From the NCBI GenBank assembly GCA_021777535.1, contig JAJYDN010000025.1, positions 1 through 32,822 of the forward strand: 32,822 bases of DNA. The letters run 5' to 3'. Numbering within the stretch: the first letter of the stretch is position 1; the number at the start of each line of letters is the position of its first letter. Below, in pieces: positions 1 to 15,842 of this stretch. The position numbers and the translations under genes are program-made. The notes under the pieces were generated by a model. It did not search any database, was not told the origin of the DNA, and was given only the letters and a program-made list of their open reading frames with translations. The stretch comes from Pseudomonadota bacterium (GTDB taxonomy: Bacteria > Pseudomonadota > Gammaproteobacteria > Acidiferrobacterales > Acidiferrobacteraceae).

Positions 1-10
1 TTCGTTTTTC

Positions 11-30
11 GTCCGGTCAGGTCTCCGGAC
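11..30 (+). other. Hairpin upstream of rpoB
   Basis: The arms GTCCGG (11-16) and CCGGAC (25-30) form a perfect 6-bp stem with an 8-nt loop, 18 nt before the rpoB start. A short T-run (5-9) comes before it, so it is not a canonical terminator of upstream transcription on this strand. In E. coli the rplL-rpoB gap holds an attenuator and an RNase III processing site. A similar role here is inference, since only the end of the gap is visible. Confidence 0.4.
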
Positions 31-48
31 AACAGAGCTGAGGAACCT

Positions 49-3000
49 ATGAGCTATTCATTCACCGAGAGAAAGCGCATCCGCAAGAGCTTCGCCAAGC
101 GGCCGAGTCTTTTGCGCGTTCCGTATCTGCTCGCCACGCAGAAGGAGTCCTACCAGAGCTTCCTGCAGGCCGATGTGGCGCCCGAACAGCGGGTGGATCA
201 GGGTCTGCAGGCGGCCTTCAAGTCGGTGTTTCCGATCGAATCCTACAACGGCGCGGCGGCTCTGGAGTTCGTCAGCTACCGCCTGGGTACGCCGCCGTTC
301 GACGTCAAGGAATGCCAGCAGCGCGGACTGATCTATGCCGCGCCGCTGCGCGTGCTGCTGCGGCTCGTGGTGTTTTCGAAGGACGAGGCGACGGGCGTCA
401 AATCGGTCCGCGACATCAAGGAACAGGAAGTCTATCTGGGCGAGATTCCGCTCATGACGGACAACAGCACGTTCATCATCAACGGCACGGAGCGGGTGAT
501 CGTGTCGCAGCTTCATCGGTCGCCGGGGGTCTTTTTCGATCATGACTACGGCAAGACGCACTCATCCGGCAAGCTGCTCTTTTCGGCGCGCATCATCCCC
601 TATCGCGGTTCGTGGCTCGATTTCGAGTTCGACCCCAAGGATTTCCTCTATGTGCGCATCGACCGGCGCCGCAAGCTGCCGGCAACGACGCTGTTGCGCG
701 CGCTGGGCATGACGGCGCAGGAGATTCTCCAGACATTCTTCGAGATGGATACCTTCCTTCTCACGGACGGCAAAGTCCAGCTGAAACTCATCCCGCAGCG
801 GCTGCGCGGCGAGCAGGCCGAGTTCGACATCGCGGCCCCGTCAGGCGATGTGATCGTCAAGAAAGACCAGCGCATTACGGCCCGCCACATCCGGGAGCTG
901 GAGAAGGCCAAACTCGAATATCTGCCGATTCCGGCCGACAATGTCGTGGGTTTCGTGTCGGGCCGCGCGCTGGGCGAGGACGTGATCGACACGGCGACCG
1001 GGGAGATCCTTGCACAGGCCAATGACGTGGTCACCGCCGATCTTATCCAGAAGTTTGTCAAGGCGGGCATCAAGGAAATCCGTACGCTCTATACCAATGA
1101 ACTCGATCGCGGCTCCTACATCTCGGACACCTTGCGTATTGATGCAACGCGTGATGCGACCGAGGCGCAGATCGAAATCTACCGCATGATGCGTCCGGGC
1201 GAACCGCCGACGCGCGAAGCGGCGCAGAATCTGTTCTCGAGCCTCTTTTTCAGCCTCGACCGGTACGACCTCTCGGCCGTCGGCCGCATGAAGTTCAATC
1301 GCCGTCTGGGCCGCTCGAGCGACGAGGGTCCAGGCATCCTGAGCCGTGACGACATCCTCGACGTCATGAAGATCCTGATCGGCCTGAAGAACGGTCAGGG
1401 CGAAATCGACGACATCGACCATCTCGGCAACCGGCGGGTGCGGTCTGTGGGCGAGCTCGCCGAAAACCAGTTCCGTATCGGTCTGGTGCGTGTGGAGCGT
1501 GCGGTCAAGGAGCGGCTCTCCGTGGCGGAATCGGAAAGCCTCATGCCGCAGGAGCTCATCAACGCCAAGCCGGTGTCGGCGGTCGTGAAGGAGTTCTTTG
1601 GCTCGAGCCAGCTGTCGCAGTTCATGGACCAGACGAACCCGTTGTCGGAAGTCACCCACAAGCGCCGCGTCTCGGCCCTTGGCCCCGGCGGCCTTACGCG
1701 TGAACGCGCGGGCTTCGAAGTCCGCGACGTGCATCCGACGCACTACGGCCGGGTCTGCCCGATCGAGACGCCGGAAGGTCCGAACATCGGTCTTATCAAT
1801 TCGCTTGCCGTCTACGCGCGCACGAACGAATACGGCTTCCTGGAAACGCCGTACCGCAAGGTGATCGACGGGCGCGTCACCGATCAGATCGACTATCTGT
1901 CGGCGATCGAGGAAGGCAAGTTCATCATCGCGCAGGCCAACGCCTCCATCGACGCCGAAGGCCAGCTGACGGACGAAATGGTATCCTGCCGTCACCGCAA
2001 CGAGTTCACGCTGTCGTCGACCGAAAAGGTCGACTACATCGACGTGGCTCCGGCCCAGATCGTGTCGGTGGCCGCATCGCTCATCCCGTTTCTCGAGCAC
2101 GATGACGCCAACCGCGCGCTGATGGGCTCGAACATGCAGCGCCAGGCCGTGCCGACGCTAAAGACCGAGAAACCGCTGGTCGGGACCGGCATGGAACGTA
2201 CCGTGGCGGTGGATTCGGGCGTGGCCGTCGCGGCGGTGCGCGGCGGCGTGGTCGACTCGGTCGACGCGAGCCGCATTGTTGTGCGCGTGAACGACGAAGA
2301 GACCGACACCGAACACTCTGGTGTCGACATCTACAATCTCATCAAGTACACGCGCTCGAACCAGAACACCAATATCAACCAGAAGCCGCTCGTGCGGGTG
2401 GGCGACATCATCGCCAAGGGCGACGTGCTGGCCGATGGACCCTCCACGGACATGGGTGAGCTCGCGCTTGGGCGCAACATCCTGATCGCCTTCATGCCCT
2501 GGAACGGCTACAACTTCGAAGACTCGATCCTTATTTCGGAGCGGGTGGTGGAGGAAGACGCCTTCACGACCATCCATATCGAGGAGCTTTCGACGGTATC
2601 CCGCGATACGAAGCTCGGCCCCGAGGAGATCACGCGCGACATCCCGAACGTGGGCGAGTCGGCATTGGCCAAGCTTGACGAGTCGGGCATCATCTATATC
2701 GGTGCCGAAGTCAATCCGGGCGACATTCTCGTTGGCAAGGTCACGCCCAAGGGCGAAACCCAGCTGACGCCGGAGGAAAAGCTGCTGCGGGCGATCTTCG
2801 GCGAGAAGGCGTCGGATGTGAAGGACAGCTCGCTACGCCTGCCGTCCGGCATGTCGGGTACGGTGATCGACGTGCAGGTGTTCACGCGCGACGGTGTCGA
2901 GAAGGATGCGCGCGCGCGCCAGAACGAAGAGCAGACGCTGGCCGGCATCCGCAAGGACCTGAGCGACCAGTACCGCATCGTGGAGAACGACGCCTTCGGC

Positions 3001-4140
3001 CGTATCGAGAAATTGCTGGTCGGCAAGGCCGTCGAGGGCGGACCGAAGGGCCTGAAGCCCGGCGACAAGGTCACCAAGACTTACCTCGATGCGCTGGCGC
3101 ACACCCAATGGTTCGAGATCCGGGTGCGCCAGGATGACGTCAATGACACCATCGAGGCAATCCGGGATCAGCTGGCGCAGCAGAAGGCGCAGTTTGACGA
3201 GCGGCTCGAGGAAAAGCGCCAGAAGCTCACGTCGGGGGATGATCTCGCGCCGGGCGTGCTGAAGATGGTGAAGGTGTATGTGGCAGTGAAGCGCCGTCTG
3301 CAGCCCGGCGACAAGATGGCCGGGCGGCATGGCAACAAGGGTGTCATTTCGCGCATCGTGCCGGTCGAGGACATGCCGTATATGGCCAACGGAACGCCGA
3401 TCGACATCGTCTTGAATCCCCTGGGCGTGCCGTCGCGCATGAACGTCGGACAGGTGCTCGAGACCCATCTCGGCTGGGTGGCGCGCGGTCTGGGCCACCG
3501 GATCGACGAGATGCTGCAGCGCCAGGCCGCCATCAAGGAAATGCGCGGATTCCTGGACAAGGTCTACAATTCGAGCGGCCAGAAGGAACACCTGGAGACG
3601 CTGACGGACGAGCAGGTCATCGAGCTTGCACGCAATCTGGTGAAGGGTGTGCCGATGGCCACCCCCGTGTTCGACGGTGCCACCGAAGAAGAGATCATGG
3701 ATCTCCTCGAGCTCGCGGGGCTTCCGCGGACTGGCCAGACGACGCTGTATGATGGACGCACGGGTGAGGTATTCGACCGGCCCATTACGGTCGGATACAT
3801 GTACATACTGAAGCTGAACCATCTCGTCGACGACAAGATGCATGCGCGCTCGACCGGCCCCTATAGCCTGGTCACCCAGCAGCCCCTTGGCGGCAAGGCG
3901 CAGTCGGGAGGGCAGCGCTTCGGCGAAATGGAGGTATGGGCGCTCGAGGCCTATGGCGCGGCCTACACCCTGCAGGAAATGTTGACGGTCAAGTCCGACG
4001 ACGTGGCGGGCCGCACGAAGATGTTCGAGAACATCGTCAAGGGCGAGCACAAGATGGAGGCGGGCATGCCGGAATCGTTCAATGTTCTGATTAAGGAGAT
4101 ACGATCGCTCGGTATCGATATCGAGCTCGACCAGGGCTAA
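49..4140 (+). CDS. rpoB: DNA-directed RNA polymerase beta subunit
   Basis: RpoB (1363 aa, E. coli 1342) forms one half of the RNA polymerase cleft and, with beta', the active centre. The sequence matches E. coli along its whole length, starting with the [16 protein letters not shown]-terminus. Rifampicin cluster I lies near residues 518-545, and the positions equal to E. coli D516, H526 and S531 (here 527, 537, 542) are wild type. The conserved [13 protein letters not shown] segment and the C-terminal [19 protein letters not shown] segment that contacts beta' are both present. The ATG at 49 has an AGGA Shine-Dalgarno at 41-44. It is followed after 68 nt by rpoC; rplJ-rplL, the usual upstream neighbours, would lie outside the window. 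Confidence 0.99.
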   Translation: MSYSFTERKRIRKSFAKRPSLLRVPYLLATQKESYQSFLQADVAPEQRVDQGLQAAFKSVFPIESYNGAAALEFVSYRLGTPPFDVKECQQRGLIYAAPLRVLLRLVVFSKDEATGVKSVRDIKEQEVYLGEIPLMTDNSTFIINGTERVIVSQLHRSPGVFFDHDYGKTHSSGKLLFSARIIPYRGSWLDFEFDPKDFLYVRIDRRRKLPATTLLRALGMTAQEILQTFFEMDTFLLTDGKVQLKLIPQRLRGEQAEFDIAAPSGDVIVKKDQRITARHIRELEKAKLEYLPIPADNVVGFVSGRALGEDVIDTATGEILAQANDVVTADLIQKFVKAGIKEIRTLYTNELDRGSYISDTLRIDATRDATEAQIEIYRMMRPGEPPTREAAQNLFSSLFFSLDRYDLSAVGRMKFNRRLGRSSDEGPGILSRDDILDVMKILIGLKNGQGEIDDIDHLGNRRVRSVGELAENQFRIGLVRVERAVKERLSVAESESLMPQELINAKPVSAVVKEFFGSSQLSQFMDQTNPLSEVTHKRRVSALGPGGLTRERAGFEVRDVHPTHYGRVCPIETPEGPNIGLINSLAVYARTNEYGFLETPYRKVIDGRVTDQIDYLSAIEEGKFIIAQANASIDAEGQLTDEMVSCRHRNEFTLSSTEKVDYIDVAPAQIVSVAASLIPFLEHDDANRALMGSNMQRQAVPTLKTEKPLVGTGMERTVAVDSGVAVAAVRGGVVDSVDASRIVVRVNDEETDTEHSGVDIYNLIKYTRSNQNTNINQKPLVRVGDIIAKGDVLADGPSTDMGELALGRNILIAFMPWNGYNFEDSILISERVVEEDAFTTIHIEELSTVSRDTKLGPEEITRDIPNVGESALAKLDESGIIYIGAEVNPGDILVGKVTPKGETQLTPEEKLLRAIFGEKASDVKDSSLRLPSGMSGTVIDVQVFTRDGVEKDARARQNEEQTLAGIRKDLSDQYRIVENDAFGRIEKLLVGKAVEGGPKGLKPGDKVTKTYLDALAHTQWFEIRVRQDDVNDTIEAIRDQLAQQKAQFDERLEEKRQKLTSGDDLAPGVLKMVKVYVAVKRRLQPGDKMAGRHGNKGVISRIVPVEDMPYMANGTPIDIVLNPLGVPSRMNVGQVLETHLGWVARGLGHRIDEMLQRQAAIKEMRGFLDKVYNSSGQKEHLETLTDEQVIELARNLVKGVPMATPVFDGATEEEIMDLLELAGLPRTGQTTLYDGRTGEVFDRPITVGYMYILKLNHLVDDKMHARSTGPYSLVTQQPLGGKAQSGGQRFGEMEVWALEAYGAAYTLQEMLTVKSDDVAGRTKMFENIVKGEHKMEAGMPESFNVLIKEIRSLGIDIELDQG

Positions 4141-4143
4141 ATC

Positions 4144-4165
4144 GAAGACATCGGGAAGACATCGG
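4144..4165. repeat. 11-bp tandem duplication in the rpoB-rpoC gap
   Basis: The 11-mer GAAGACATCGG occurs twice with no spacer (4144-4154 and 4155-4165), just after the rpoB stop codon. A partial further copy, ATCGG, follows at 4166-4170. It is probably a replication-slippage duplication in untranslated spacer; no function is evident. Confidence 0.85.
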
Positions 4166-4175
4166 ATCGGAACTG

Positions 4176-4195
4176 GCGGCGAGGCGGCTCGCTGC
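4176..4195 (+). other. Hairpin next to the rpoC ribosome binding site
   Basis: GCGGCGAG (4176-4183) can pair with CTCGCTGC (4188-4195), including one G-U pair, around a 4-nt loop. The stem ends 2 nt before the AGGAG (4198-4202) that serves the TTG start of rpoC. It could tune rpoC translation or mark a processing site. This is a structural prediction only. Confidence 0.4.
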
Positions 4196-4208
4196 TGAGG
4201 AGCGTGAC

Positions 4209-8414
<4,206 letters not shown>

Positions 8415-8420
8415 CACGGG

Positions 8421-8449
8421 GGCCGTCCCTTGTATTGACAGGGACGGCC
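8421..8449 (+). terminator. Perfect 10-bp inverted repeat after rpoC
   Basis: GGCCGTCCCT (8421-8430) and AGGGACGGCC (8440-8449) pair perfectly around a 9-nt loop, beginning 6 nt after the rpoC stop. No T-run follows on either strand, so it is not a textbook intrinsic terminator. It may be a weak terminator, a 3'-end stabilising stem or a processing site for the rpoBC mRNA. The loop and the first base of the right arm contain the -35 box of the next promoter. Confidence 0.5.
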
Positions 8450-8463
8450 ACAATGCCTAAAAT
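8435..8463 (+). promoter_or_regulatory. Sigma-70 promoter of the str cluster (rpsL)
   Basis: A perfect -35 TTGACA (8435-8440), a 17-bp spacer and a -10 TAAAAT (8458-8463, 5 of 6 consensus bases) predict transcription starting near 8470. That leaves a leader of about 63 nt before rpsL. It is the best promoter-like sequence in the window and sits where enteric bacteria have the str promoter. Confidence 0.85.
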
Positions 8464-8478
8464 CGCGCACCTTTGAAG

Positions 8479-8505
8479 CCCGGTCCGTGAATCACCGGTA
8501 CCGGG
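8479..8505 (+). promoter_or_regulatory. Alternative pairings in the rpsL leader
   Basis: CCCGGT (8479-8484) can pair with ACCGGG (8500-8505), or its CCGGT part with the nearer ACCGG (8494-8498). The two hairpins are mutually exclusive. They lie between the predicted transcription start and the GGAG (8522-8525) of rpsL. The stems are only 5-6 bp, so a regulatory role is speculative. Confidence 0.25.
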
Positions 8506-8532
8506 TCTATGTCTGTATTTCGGAGCCTTTGA

Positions 8533-8907
8533 ATGCCCACGATCAACCAGTTGGTACGTAAGCCGCGTGTACGGCCGCAAAAGAAGACCACCGTGCCGGC
8601 TCTGAACGCCTGTCCGCAGAAGCGCGGCGTTTGTACGCGTGTGTACACGACGACTCCGAAGAAGCCGAACTCGGCGTTGCGCAAGGTCGCCCGCGTCCGG
8701 CTTACCAACGGTTACGAGGTCACGAGCTATATCGGCGGCGAAGGCCATAACCTGCAGGAGCACTCGGTGGTGCTGATCCGCGGCGGGCGCGTCAAGGACT
8801 TGCCGGGCGTACGCTACCATACGGTACGCGGATCGCTGGATACGGCCGGCGTGGCCGATCGCCGTCAGGGCCGTTCGAAGTACGGCGCCAAGCGCCCGAA
8901 GTCGTAA
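8533..8907 (+). CDS. rpsL: 30S ribosomal protein S12
   Basis: S12 (124 aa) lies at the decoding centre of the small subunit and takes part in codon-anticodon checking. The family signature [13 protein letters not shown] and the loop [13 protein letters not shown] are present. Lysines equal to E. coli K42 and K87 (here 43 and 88) are wild type, so no streptomycin-resistance allele is seen. Asp89 is the residue methylthiolated by RimO in E. coli. GGAG (8522-8525) precedes the ATG at 8533. It is the first gene after the strong promoter at 8435-8463. Confidence 0.99.
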   Translation: MPTINQLVRKPRVRPQKKTTVPALNACPQKRGVCTRVYTTTPKKPNSALRKVARVRLTNGYEVTSYIGGEGHNLQEHSVVLIRGGRVKDLPGVRYHTVRGSLDTAGVADRRQGRSKYGAKRPKS

Positions 8908-8925
8908 GTCGCATGAATTTTGGGT

Positions 8926-8947
8926 ACGCCGCACTTAGGTGCGGCGT
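8926..8947 (+). terminator. Terminator-like hairpin between rpsL and rpsG
   Basis: ACGCCGCAC (8926-8934) and GTGCGGCGT (8939-8947) form a perfect 9-bp stem with a TTAG loop. The following bases are T-rich but interrupted (TTCGTCGTTT), which would make a partial intrinsic terminator or attenuator inside the operon. In E. coli the same gap is the S7 target for translational feedback. Which role applies here cannot be decided by reading alone. Confidence 0.55.
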
Positions 8948-8984
8948 TTCGTCGTTTAATGGTGTGAAAGGCAGGCCTTAACGT

Positions 8985-9455
8985 ATGCCGAGAAGAAGAG
9001 AAGTCCCGAAGCGGCCGACGCGTCCGGATCCGAAATTCGGAAGCGAAACGCTCACGAAATTCATGAGCGTGGTCATGCAAAGCGGCAAAAAGTCGGTGGC
9101 CGAGAAGATCATCTACGGCGCGCTCGACCAGATCGCCAAGCGCGGCAAGGCGGATCCGCTGGCGGTCTTCCAGCAGGCGATCGACAACGCCCGCCCGCTC
9201 GTCGAGGTGAAGAGCCGCCGCGTCGGTGGCGCCACCTACCAGGTGCCCGTCGAGGTCCGGCCCGGCCGGCAGACGGCCCTGGCGATGCGCTGGATGGTCG
9301 AGGCCGCCCGCAGCCGCGGCGAGAAGTCGATGGGCGCGCGGCTGGCCGGGGAACTCCTGGATGCGGCTGAGCGGCGCGGCAACGCCGTCAAGAAACGCGA
9401 AGAAGTTCATCGCATGGCGGAAGCCAACAAGGCGTTTTCGCATTATCGTTGGTAA
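8985..9455 (+). CDS. rpsG: 30S ribosomal protein S7
   Basis: S7 (156 aa) nucleates assembly of the 30S head and contacts tRNA in the E site. The sequence from [20 protein letters not shown] to the C-terminal [13 protein letters not shown] matches the short 156-residue form; it lacks the C-terminal extension of E. coli K-12 S7. The conserved segments [21 protein letters not shown] and [15 protein letters not shown] are intact. The ATG at 8985 follows an AGGCAGG purine stretch. The 77-nt gap to rpsL is unusually long for this cluster and holds the hairpin at 8926-8947. In E. coli S7 is the str-operon autoregulator. Confidence 0.98.
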   Translation: MPRRREVPKRPTRPDPKFGSETLTKFMSVVMQSGKKSVAEKIIYGALDQIAKRGKADPLAVFQQAIDNARPLVEVKSRRVGGATYQVPVEVRPGRQTALAMRWMVEAARSRGEKSMGARLAGELLDAAERRGNAVKKREEVHRMAEANKAFSHYRW

Positions 9456-9484
9456 ACACACAGTAACTTGCGGAAGGAAAAGTC

Positions 9485-11584
9485 GTGGCGCGTACTACCC
9501 CAATTGACCGTTACCGGAACATCGGCATCATGGCCCACATCGATGCCGGTAAGACCACGACGACCGAGCGCATCCTCTTTTACACCGGTGTGTCGCACAA
9601 GATCGGCGAGGTGCATGAGGGCGCTGCCGTCATGGACTGGATGGAGCAGGAACAGGAGCGCGGCATCACGATCACGTCCGCGGCCACGACCTGCTTCTGG
9701 AAGGGCATGGCGCAGAACTATCCGGAGCACCGGATCAATATCATCGATACGCCGGGACACGTCGATTTCACGATCGAAGTCGAGCGGTCGCTGCGGGTTC
9801 TGGACGGCGCCTGCGCGCTGTTCTGCGCGGTGGGCGGTGTCGAGCCGCAGTCCGAGACCGTATGGCGGCAGGCCAACAAGTACGGCGTGCCGCGCGTGGC
9901 GTTCATCAACAAGATGGACCGGGCCGGGGCCAACTTCCTGCGCGTAGTCGAGCAGATCCGGACGCGTCTGGGCGCGACGCCCGTGCCCATCCAGCTCCCG
10001 ATCGGTGCCGAAGACCGTTTCCAGGGCGTGGTCGATCTGCTGAAGATGCGGGCAATCTACTGGGACGACACCACCCAGGGCATGAAGTTTGAAGAGCGCG
10101 ACGTTCCGGCCGAGATGATGGCGGAATGCAAGGCGTGGCGGGAGAGGATGATCGAGGCCGCTGCAGAAGCCAATGAAGCGCTCATGGACAAGTATCTGGG
10201 CGGCGAAGAGCTGACGGTCGAAGAGATCAAGCGCGGACTGCGTGCGCGCAGTCTGGCGTCCGAGATCGTTGTCACCATGTGCGGCTCTGCCTTCAAGAAC
10301 AAGGGCGTTCAGTCGATGCTGGACGGCGTGATCGAGTTTCTGCCGTCGCCGGTCGACCGGCCGGCCATCAAGGGCCATCTTGACGACAAGGAAGGGACGC
10401 TCGCCGAGCGCCCTGCCGACGACAGCGCGCCGTTTGGGGCGCTTGCGTTCAAGATCGCGACGGATCCCTTCGTGGGCCAGCTCGTGTACTTCCGGGTTTA
10501 TTCCGGTGTACTGAACAGCGGTGACTCGGTGTACAACCCGGTCAAGAGCAAGAAAGAGCGCATCGGCCGCTTGCTGCAGATGCACGCGAACCATCGCGAC
10601 GAAATCAAGGAAGTGCGCGCGGGCGACATCGCGGCTGCGGTGGGCCTGAAGAACGTGACGACCGGCGATACGCTGTGCGATCCGGACAAGATCATCACGC
10701 TCGAGCGCATGGAGTTCCCGGAGCCCGTTATTTCGCAGGCCGTGGAGCCGAAGACCAAGGCTGACCAGGAGAAAATGGGCATCGCCCTTGGGCGCCTGGC
10801 GCAGGAGGACCCGTCGTTCCGCGTGCGGTCGGACGAGGAGTCGGGTCAGACCATCATTTCGGGCATGGGCGAGCTGCATCTGGAAATCATCGTCGACCGC
10901 ATGAAGCGCGAATTCGGCGTGGAGGCAAGCGTCGGCAAGCCGCAGGTGGCGTACCGCGAGACGATCCGCAGGAAAGTCGAGCAGGAGCACAAGTTCGCGA
11001 AGCAGAGCGGCGGCCGGGGCCAGTATGGTCACGTGTTTCTGCGGATCGAGCCGCAGGAGCCGGGCAAGGGCTTTGAATTCGTCGACGAAATCAAGGGCGG
11101 CGTGGTGCCACGGGAGTATATTCCGGCGGTCGAGAAGGGTGTGCGTGAAGCATTGGATCGGGGCATCCAGGCGGGATTTCCCGTTGTGGACGTCAAGGTA
11201 AGCCTGTTCTACGGGTCCTATCACGAAGTGGACTCGTCGGAAAACGCGTTCAAGATGGCCGCCAGCATGGCGTTCCGCGAGGGCTGTCTGAAGGCCGATC
11301 CGGTGCTGCTCGAGCCGATCATGGCGGTCGAAGTGGTGACGCCTGAAGACTACATGGGCAGCGTGAACGGCGACTTGAGTTCGCGGCGCGGAGTCATTCA
11401 GGCGATGGAAGAGGTACCGGCGGGCAAGGTGGTGCGCGCCGAGGTCCCGCTCGCCGAAATGTTCGGCTACGCGACATCGCTGCGGTCGGCGACCCAGGGC
11501 CGCGCCACGTACTCGATGGAATTCAAGCGGTACGCGATCGCGCCCAGCAATATCGCTGACGCCGTAATCAAGAAAGCAAGCTAA
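9485..11584 (+). CDS. fusA: Elongation factor G
   Basis: EF-G (699 aa) is the GTPase that drives ribosomal translocation and, with ribosome recycling factor, splits ribosomes. The P-loop AHIDAGKTT lies at residues 17-25, followed by switch [11 protein letters not shown] and the NKMD guanine-specificity motif. Domains II to V follow, with the family segments [10 protein letters not shown] and GGRGQYGHV. The start is GTG at 9485 with GGAAGGA just upstream. It lies 29 nt after rpsG and 29 nt before tuf in the normal str order. The sequence offers no sign that it is the mitochondrial-type or spdA-type paralogue. Confidence 0.98.
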   Translation: MARTTPIDRYRNIGIMAHIDAGKTTTTERILFYTGVSHKIGEVHEGAAVMDWMEQEQERGITITSAATTCFWKGMAQNYPEHRINIIDTPGHVDFTIEVERSLRVLDGACALFCAVGGVEPQSETVWRQANKYGVPRVAFINKMDRAGANFLRVVEQIRTRLGATPVPIQLPIGAEDRFQGVVDLLKMRAIYWDDTTQGMKFEERDVPAEMMAECKAWRERMIEAAAEANEALMDKYLGGEELTVEEIKRGLRARSLASEIVVTMCGSAFKNKGVQSMLDGVIEFLPSPVDRPAIKGHLDDKEGTLAERPADDSAPFGALAFKIATDPFVGQLVYFRVYSGVLNSGDSVYNPVKSKKERIGRLLQMHANHRDEIKEVRAGDIAAAVGLKNVTTGDTLCDPDKIITLERMEFPEPVISQAVEPKTKADQEKMGIALGRLAQEDPSFRVRSDEESGQTIISGMGELHLEIIVDRMKREFGVEASVGKPQVAYRETIRRKVEQEHKFAKQSGGRGQYGHVFLRIEPQEPGKGFEFVDEIKGGVVPREYIPAVEKGVREALDRGIQAGFPVVDVKVSLFYGSYHEVDSSENAFKMAASMAFREGCLKADPVLLEPIMAVEVVTPEDYMGSVNGDLSSRRGVIQAMEEVPAGKVVRAEVPLAEMFGYATSLRSATQGRATYSMEFKRYAIAPSNIADAVIKKAS

Positions 11585-11613
11585 AGAACGATACAGTCTA
11601 CGAGGGTACCACG

Positions 11614-12804
<1,191 letters not shown>

Positions 12805-12807
12805 ACC

Positions 12808-13119
12808 ATGGCCAATCAAAAGATCAGAATTCGACTGAAGGCGTTCGACCATCGGCTTATCGATCGGTCGGCGAGCGAGATTGTCGATACCGCGAAGCGG
12901 ACCGGTGCCATCGTAAAGGGGCCGATACCGCTGCCGACAAAGATCGAGCGGTATACCCTGCTGCGGTCGCCTCATGTCGACAAGAGTTCCCGGGACCAGT
13001 TCGAGATTCGGACTCACAAGCGCATCATGGACATTATCGAGCCGACTGAGAAGACGGTGGATGCGCTGTTGAAGCTTAATCTCGCCGCCGGCGTTGACGT
13101 CGAGATCAAGGTGAGCTAG
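12808..13119 (+). CDS. rpsJ: 30S ribosomal protein S10
   Basis: S10 (103 aa) is a 30S head protein and, as NusE, part of transcription antitermination complexes. The family segments [27 protein letters not shown] and [20 protein letters not shown] are complete. It starts 3 nt after the tuf stop and has no clear Shine-Dalgarno, so translation is probably coupled to tuf. There is no room for the long L4-responsive leader that precedes rpsJ in E. coli. Confidence 0.98.
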   Translation: MANQKIRIRLKAFDHRLIDRSASEIVDTAKRTGAIVKGPIPLPTKIERYTLLRSPHVDKSSRDQFEIRTHKRIMDIIEPTEKTVDALLKLNLAAGVDVEIKVS

Positions 13120-13127
13120 GAGCGGTC

Positions 13128-13793
13128 ATGGCACTCGGAATCGTTGGAAAGAAGATCGGCATGAGCCGGGTATTCGAGGCAAACGGCAATGTCGAGCCCG
13201 TCACCGTGGTCATGGTCGAACGCAACCACGTAGCGCAGATGAAGGACGTTGCCAGCGACGGTTACCGGGCGGTTCAGATCGCCTCGGGAAGCCGGCGGCC
13301 GGCGCGGCTCAGCAAGGCGGTGGCGGGACACCTGGCCAAGGCCAAGGTCGAACCCGCGGCGCGGCTCTTCGAGTTCCGGCTCGGCCCGGATGAGGGACAG
13401 GATCTGGCGGTCGGGAAAGAGATCCGTGTCGACATCTTTACGGAGGGCGAGCTGGTCGACGTGCAGGGCACGACGATCGGTAAAGGATTTGCGGGCGTCA
13501 TCAAGCGCCATCATTTCGGCGGCGGCCGGGCCAGTCACGGTAACTCGCTTTCGCATCGCGCGCCGGGATCCATCGGTCAGCGGCAGACGCCGGGCCGTGT
13601 GTTCCCGGGCAAGAAGATGGCAGGTCATCTGGGTGCGCGGACGCGCACGCAGCAGAATCTGAAAGTGGTGCGCGTCGACGCCGAGCGGAACATGCTGTTG
13701 ATTCGCGGGGCGGTGCCGGGGGCCAAAGGGGCTGATGTCATCGTGCGGCCGTCAGTGAAGAGACGCCGGCCAGCGGAGGCGAGGAAGTCATGA
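13128..13793 (+). CDS. rplC: 50S ribosomal protein L3
   Basis: L3 (221 aa, E. coli 209) is an early assembly protein whose central loop reaches toward the peptidyl transferase centre. The loop [27 protein letters not shown] is present (segments at about 138-164). Gln151 is the equivalent of E. coli Gln150, the PrmB methylation site. The protein is about 12 residues longer than in E. coli, mainly from a charged C-terminus ending in [10 protein letters not shown]. It begins 8 nt after rpsJ with GGAGCGG ahead of the ATG, and its stop overlaps the rplD start. Confidence 0.98.
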   Translation: MALGIVGKKIGMSRVFEANGNVEPVTVVMVERNHVAQMKDVASDGYRAVQIASGSRRPARLSKAVAGHLAKAKVEPAARLFEFRLGPDEGQDLAVGKEIRVDIFTEGELVDVQGTTIGKGFAGVIKRHHFGGGRASHGNSLSHRAPGSIGQRQTPGRVFPGKKMAGHLGARTRTQQNLKVVRVDAERNMLLIRGAVPGAKGADVIVRPSVKRRRPAEARKS

Positions 13794-14413
13794 AGGTAAC
13801 GGTCGTCAAGGCGGCGGGTGGTACGGATCAGATCGAGATCGCCGATGCCACGTTCGCTGTGCCCTACAAGGAGCACCTGATCCACCAGATCGTCGTCGCC
13901 TATCAGGCGGGCGGGCGTTTGGGGACGCGGGCACAGAAGAACCGGTCAGCGGTGAGCGGCAGCACGAAGAAGCCGTGGTCGCAGAAGGGATCCGGCCGGG
14001 CGCGGGCCGGTCAGATCCGCAGCCCGCTGTGGCGCGGAGGCGGCAAGACGTTTGCGGCGACGACGCAGGATTTCAGCCAGAAGGTGAACAAAAAGCAGCG
14101 GCGCGTCGCCTTGCGGTCGATCGTGTCGGAGCTCATCCGCCAAGACCGGCTGATCACGGTCGATGAGTTTCAGACGGGCCCGAAGACCCGTGACCTGCTG
14201 GCTCGGCTCGCGCAGCTCGGCGTGAAGGAGCGGTCGCCAAACGTATTGATCGTCGCGGACAGGATCGACGAACCGATGGCGCTTGCGGCACGCAATCTCT
14301 ATCGGGTCGATATGCGCTCGAGTGAGTGGGTGGACCCCGTGGCCTTGATCGGCCATGAAAAAGTGATTATGACGGTCGGCGCGGTGCGTCGGTTGGAGGA
14401 GCTGCTGGCATGA
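13790..14413 (+). CDS. rplD: 50S ribosomal protein L4
   Basis: L4 (207 aa) lines the polypeptide exit tunnel through its extended loop, seen here as the basic stretch [24 protein letters not shown] (in parts, residues 62-85). The C-terminal globular fold resembles E. coli L4. In enterics L4 also represses the S10 operon through the rpsJ leader; that leader is missing here, so this second role may be absent. The ATG overlaps the rplC stop as ATGA, with GAGGAAG upstream. Confidence 0.97.
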   Translation: MKVTVVKAAGGTDQIEIADATFAVPYKEHLIHQIVVAYQAGGRLGTRAQKNRSAVSGSTKKPWSQKGSGRARAGQIRSPLWRGGGKTFAATTQDFSQKVNKKQRRVALRSIVSELIRQDRLITVDEFQTGPKTRDLLARLAQLGVKERSPNVLIVADRIDEPMALAARNLYRVDMRSSEWVDPVALIGHEKVIMTVGAVRRLEELLA

Positions 14414-14700
14414 TGACCTCCGTGTATGACGTGTTGTTGGCACCGCACATTTCCGAAAAGGGTACGCGTCTTGCGGAAAAGCACCGGCAGTTCGTGTTTC
14501 AGGTGCGCACAGATGCGACCAAGGCCTCGGTGAAGGAAGCGGTCGAGAAGCTTTTCAAGGTGGAAGTGGCGGACGTGCGCATTGCGCGCATCAAGGGCAA
14601 GGCCAAGGGTGGACGGACCCCCGGCCGCCGGTCGGATATGAAGAAGGCCTACGTGGCGTTGAAGCCCGGGTTTGATATCCAGTTCGCGACCGGGCAGTAG
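14410..14700 (+). CDS. rplW: 50S ribosomal protein L23
   Basis: L23 (96 aa) sits at the tunnel exit and is the docking site for trigger factor and the signal recognition particle. The segments [36 protein letters not shown] and the basic loop [21 protein letters not shown] are typical. Two adjacent ATG codons (14410 and 14413) are possible starts, differing by one methionine. The first overlaps the rplD stop as ATGA. Confidence 0.97.
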   Translation: MMTSVYDVLLAPHISEKGTRLAEKHRQFVFQVRTDATKASVKEAVEKLFKVEVADVRIARIKGKAKGGRTPGRRSDMKKAYVALKPGFDIQFATGQ

Positions 14701-14708
14701 GAGGACAG

Positions 14709-15536
14709 ATGCCAATCGTAAAAGTGAGGCCGACTTCGGCGGGGCGCCGCGGGCTCGTGAAGGTGACGAACCCCGAGTTGCACAAAGGGCGCCCGTATGC
14801 GGCACTCGTCGAAAAGAAGGCGAAGATAGACGGCCGCAACAACCAGGGCCGCGTATCGGTGCGCCACCGCGGCGGTGCGCACAAGCGGCATTATCGGGTC
14901 ATCGATTTCCGGCGGGACAAGGACGGGATCGGCGGCCGCGTGGAGCGCCTCGAGTACGATCCGAACCGCAGCGCGCACATCGCGCTCGTACTGTATGCCG
15001 ATGGCGAACGGCGCTACATGATCGCCGCCAAAGGGGTTGGAGTCGGTCAGGAAGTGATGTCGGGGGCGCAGGCTCCCATTCGGGCGGGGAACAATCTACC
15101 GCTCAGGAACATCCCGGTTGGTACCATGCTGCACTGCGTGGAATTGAAGGTCGGCGGCGGCGCGCAATTGGGCCGGTCGGCTGGCGCGTCCATCCAGTAT
15201 GTCGCGCGCGAAGGCGACTATGCGCAGCTGCGGTTGCGCTCGGGCGAGGTGCGGCGCGTTCACGTTGAGTGCCGGGCCACCGTGGGTGAAGTGGGCAACA
15301 ACGAACACTCGCTGCGCAAGCTCGGCAAGGCCGGTGCGAAGCGCTGGCGCGGTATCCGGCCGACGGTGCGCGGTGTGGCGATGAACCCGGTCGATCACCC
15401 GCATGGCGGCGGTGAGGGGCGCACCTCGGGCGGCCGGCATCCGGTGAGCCCGTGGGGTACGCCGACCAAGGGCTATCGCACCCGAATGAACAAGCGGACC
15501 GACGGCATGATCGTGCGGCGTCGGTATCAGAAGTAA
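14709..15536 (+). CDS. rplB: 50S ribosomal protein L2
   Basis: L2 (275 aa, E. coli 273) is one of the largest 50S proteins and is needed for subunit joining and peptidyl transferase activity. The conserved C-terminal motif [18 protein letters not shown] contains the histidine equal to E. coli His229. The SH3-like and OB-like cores are complete. A strong AGGAGGA (14699-14705) overlaps the rplW stop and precedes the ATG at 14709. Confidence 0.98.
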   Translation: MPIVKVRPTSAGRRGLVKVTNPELHKGRPYAALVEKKAKIDGRNNQGRVSVRHRGGAHKRHYRVIDFRRDKDGIGGRVERLEYDPNRSAHIALVLYADGERRYMIAAKGVGVGQEVMSGAQAPIRAGNNLPLRNIPVGTMLHCVELKVGGGAQLGRSAGASIQYVAREGDYAQLRLRSGEVRRVHVECRATVGEVGNNEHSLRKLGKAGAKRWRGIRPTVRGVAMNPVDHPHGGGEGRTSGGRHPVSPWGTPTKGYRTRMNKRTDGMIVRRRYQK

Positions 15537-15561
15537 GATAGACGAGTAGCGAGGGCGGACA

Positions 15562-15840
15562 GTGCCACGTTCGATTAAAAAAGGTCCTTTTGTCGATGCG
15601 CACCTGGCCAAGAAGGTCAGTGACGCGCAGCGGGTGGGAAACAAGAAGCCGATCAAGACATGGTCGCGTCGTTCGACGATCATGCCGGATTTCATCGGGC
15701 TTACTATCGCCGTGCACAACGGGCGGCAGCATGTTCCCGTGCTCGTGAGCGACAATATGGTGGGTCATAAGCTCGGCGAGTTTGCGGCAACGCGGACCTT
15801 CAAGGGGCACACCGCGGACAAGAAGGCGTCCGGAGGCTGA
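15562..15840 (+). CDS. rpsS: 30S ribosomal protein S19
   Basis: S19 (92 aa) is a 30S head protein that forms a complex with S13 and contacts A-site tRNA. It matches E. coli from [14 protein letters not shown] through [20 protein letters not shown] to [15 protein letters not shown]. The start is GTG at 15562, with GAGGG at 15551-15555. The 25-nt gap to rplB shows no other signal. Confidence 0.98.
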   Translation: MPRSIKKGPFVDAHLAKKVSDAQRVGNKKPIKTWSRRSTIMPDFIGLTIAVHNGRQHVPVLVSDNMVGHKLGEFAATRTFKGHTADKKASGG

Positions 15841-15842
15841 TG

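Noticed and set aside
1600-1680. Thr at the position equal to E. coli RpoB Asn518 inside rifampicin cluster I
   Set aside because: From memory of the family, DQTNPLS is common in other bacteria (for example Thermus), and the main resistance positions (516, 526, 531) are wild type, so it is not evidence of resistance.
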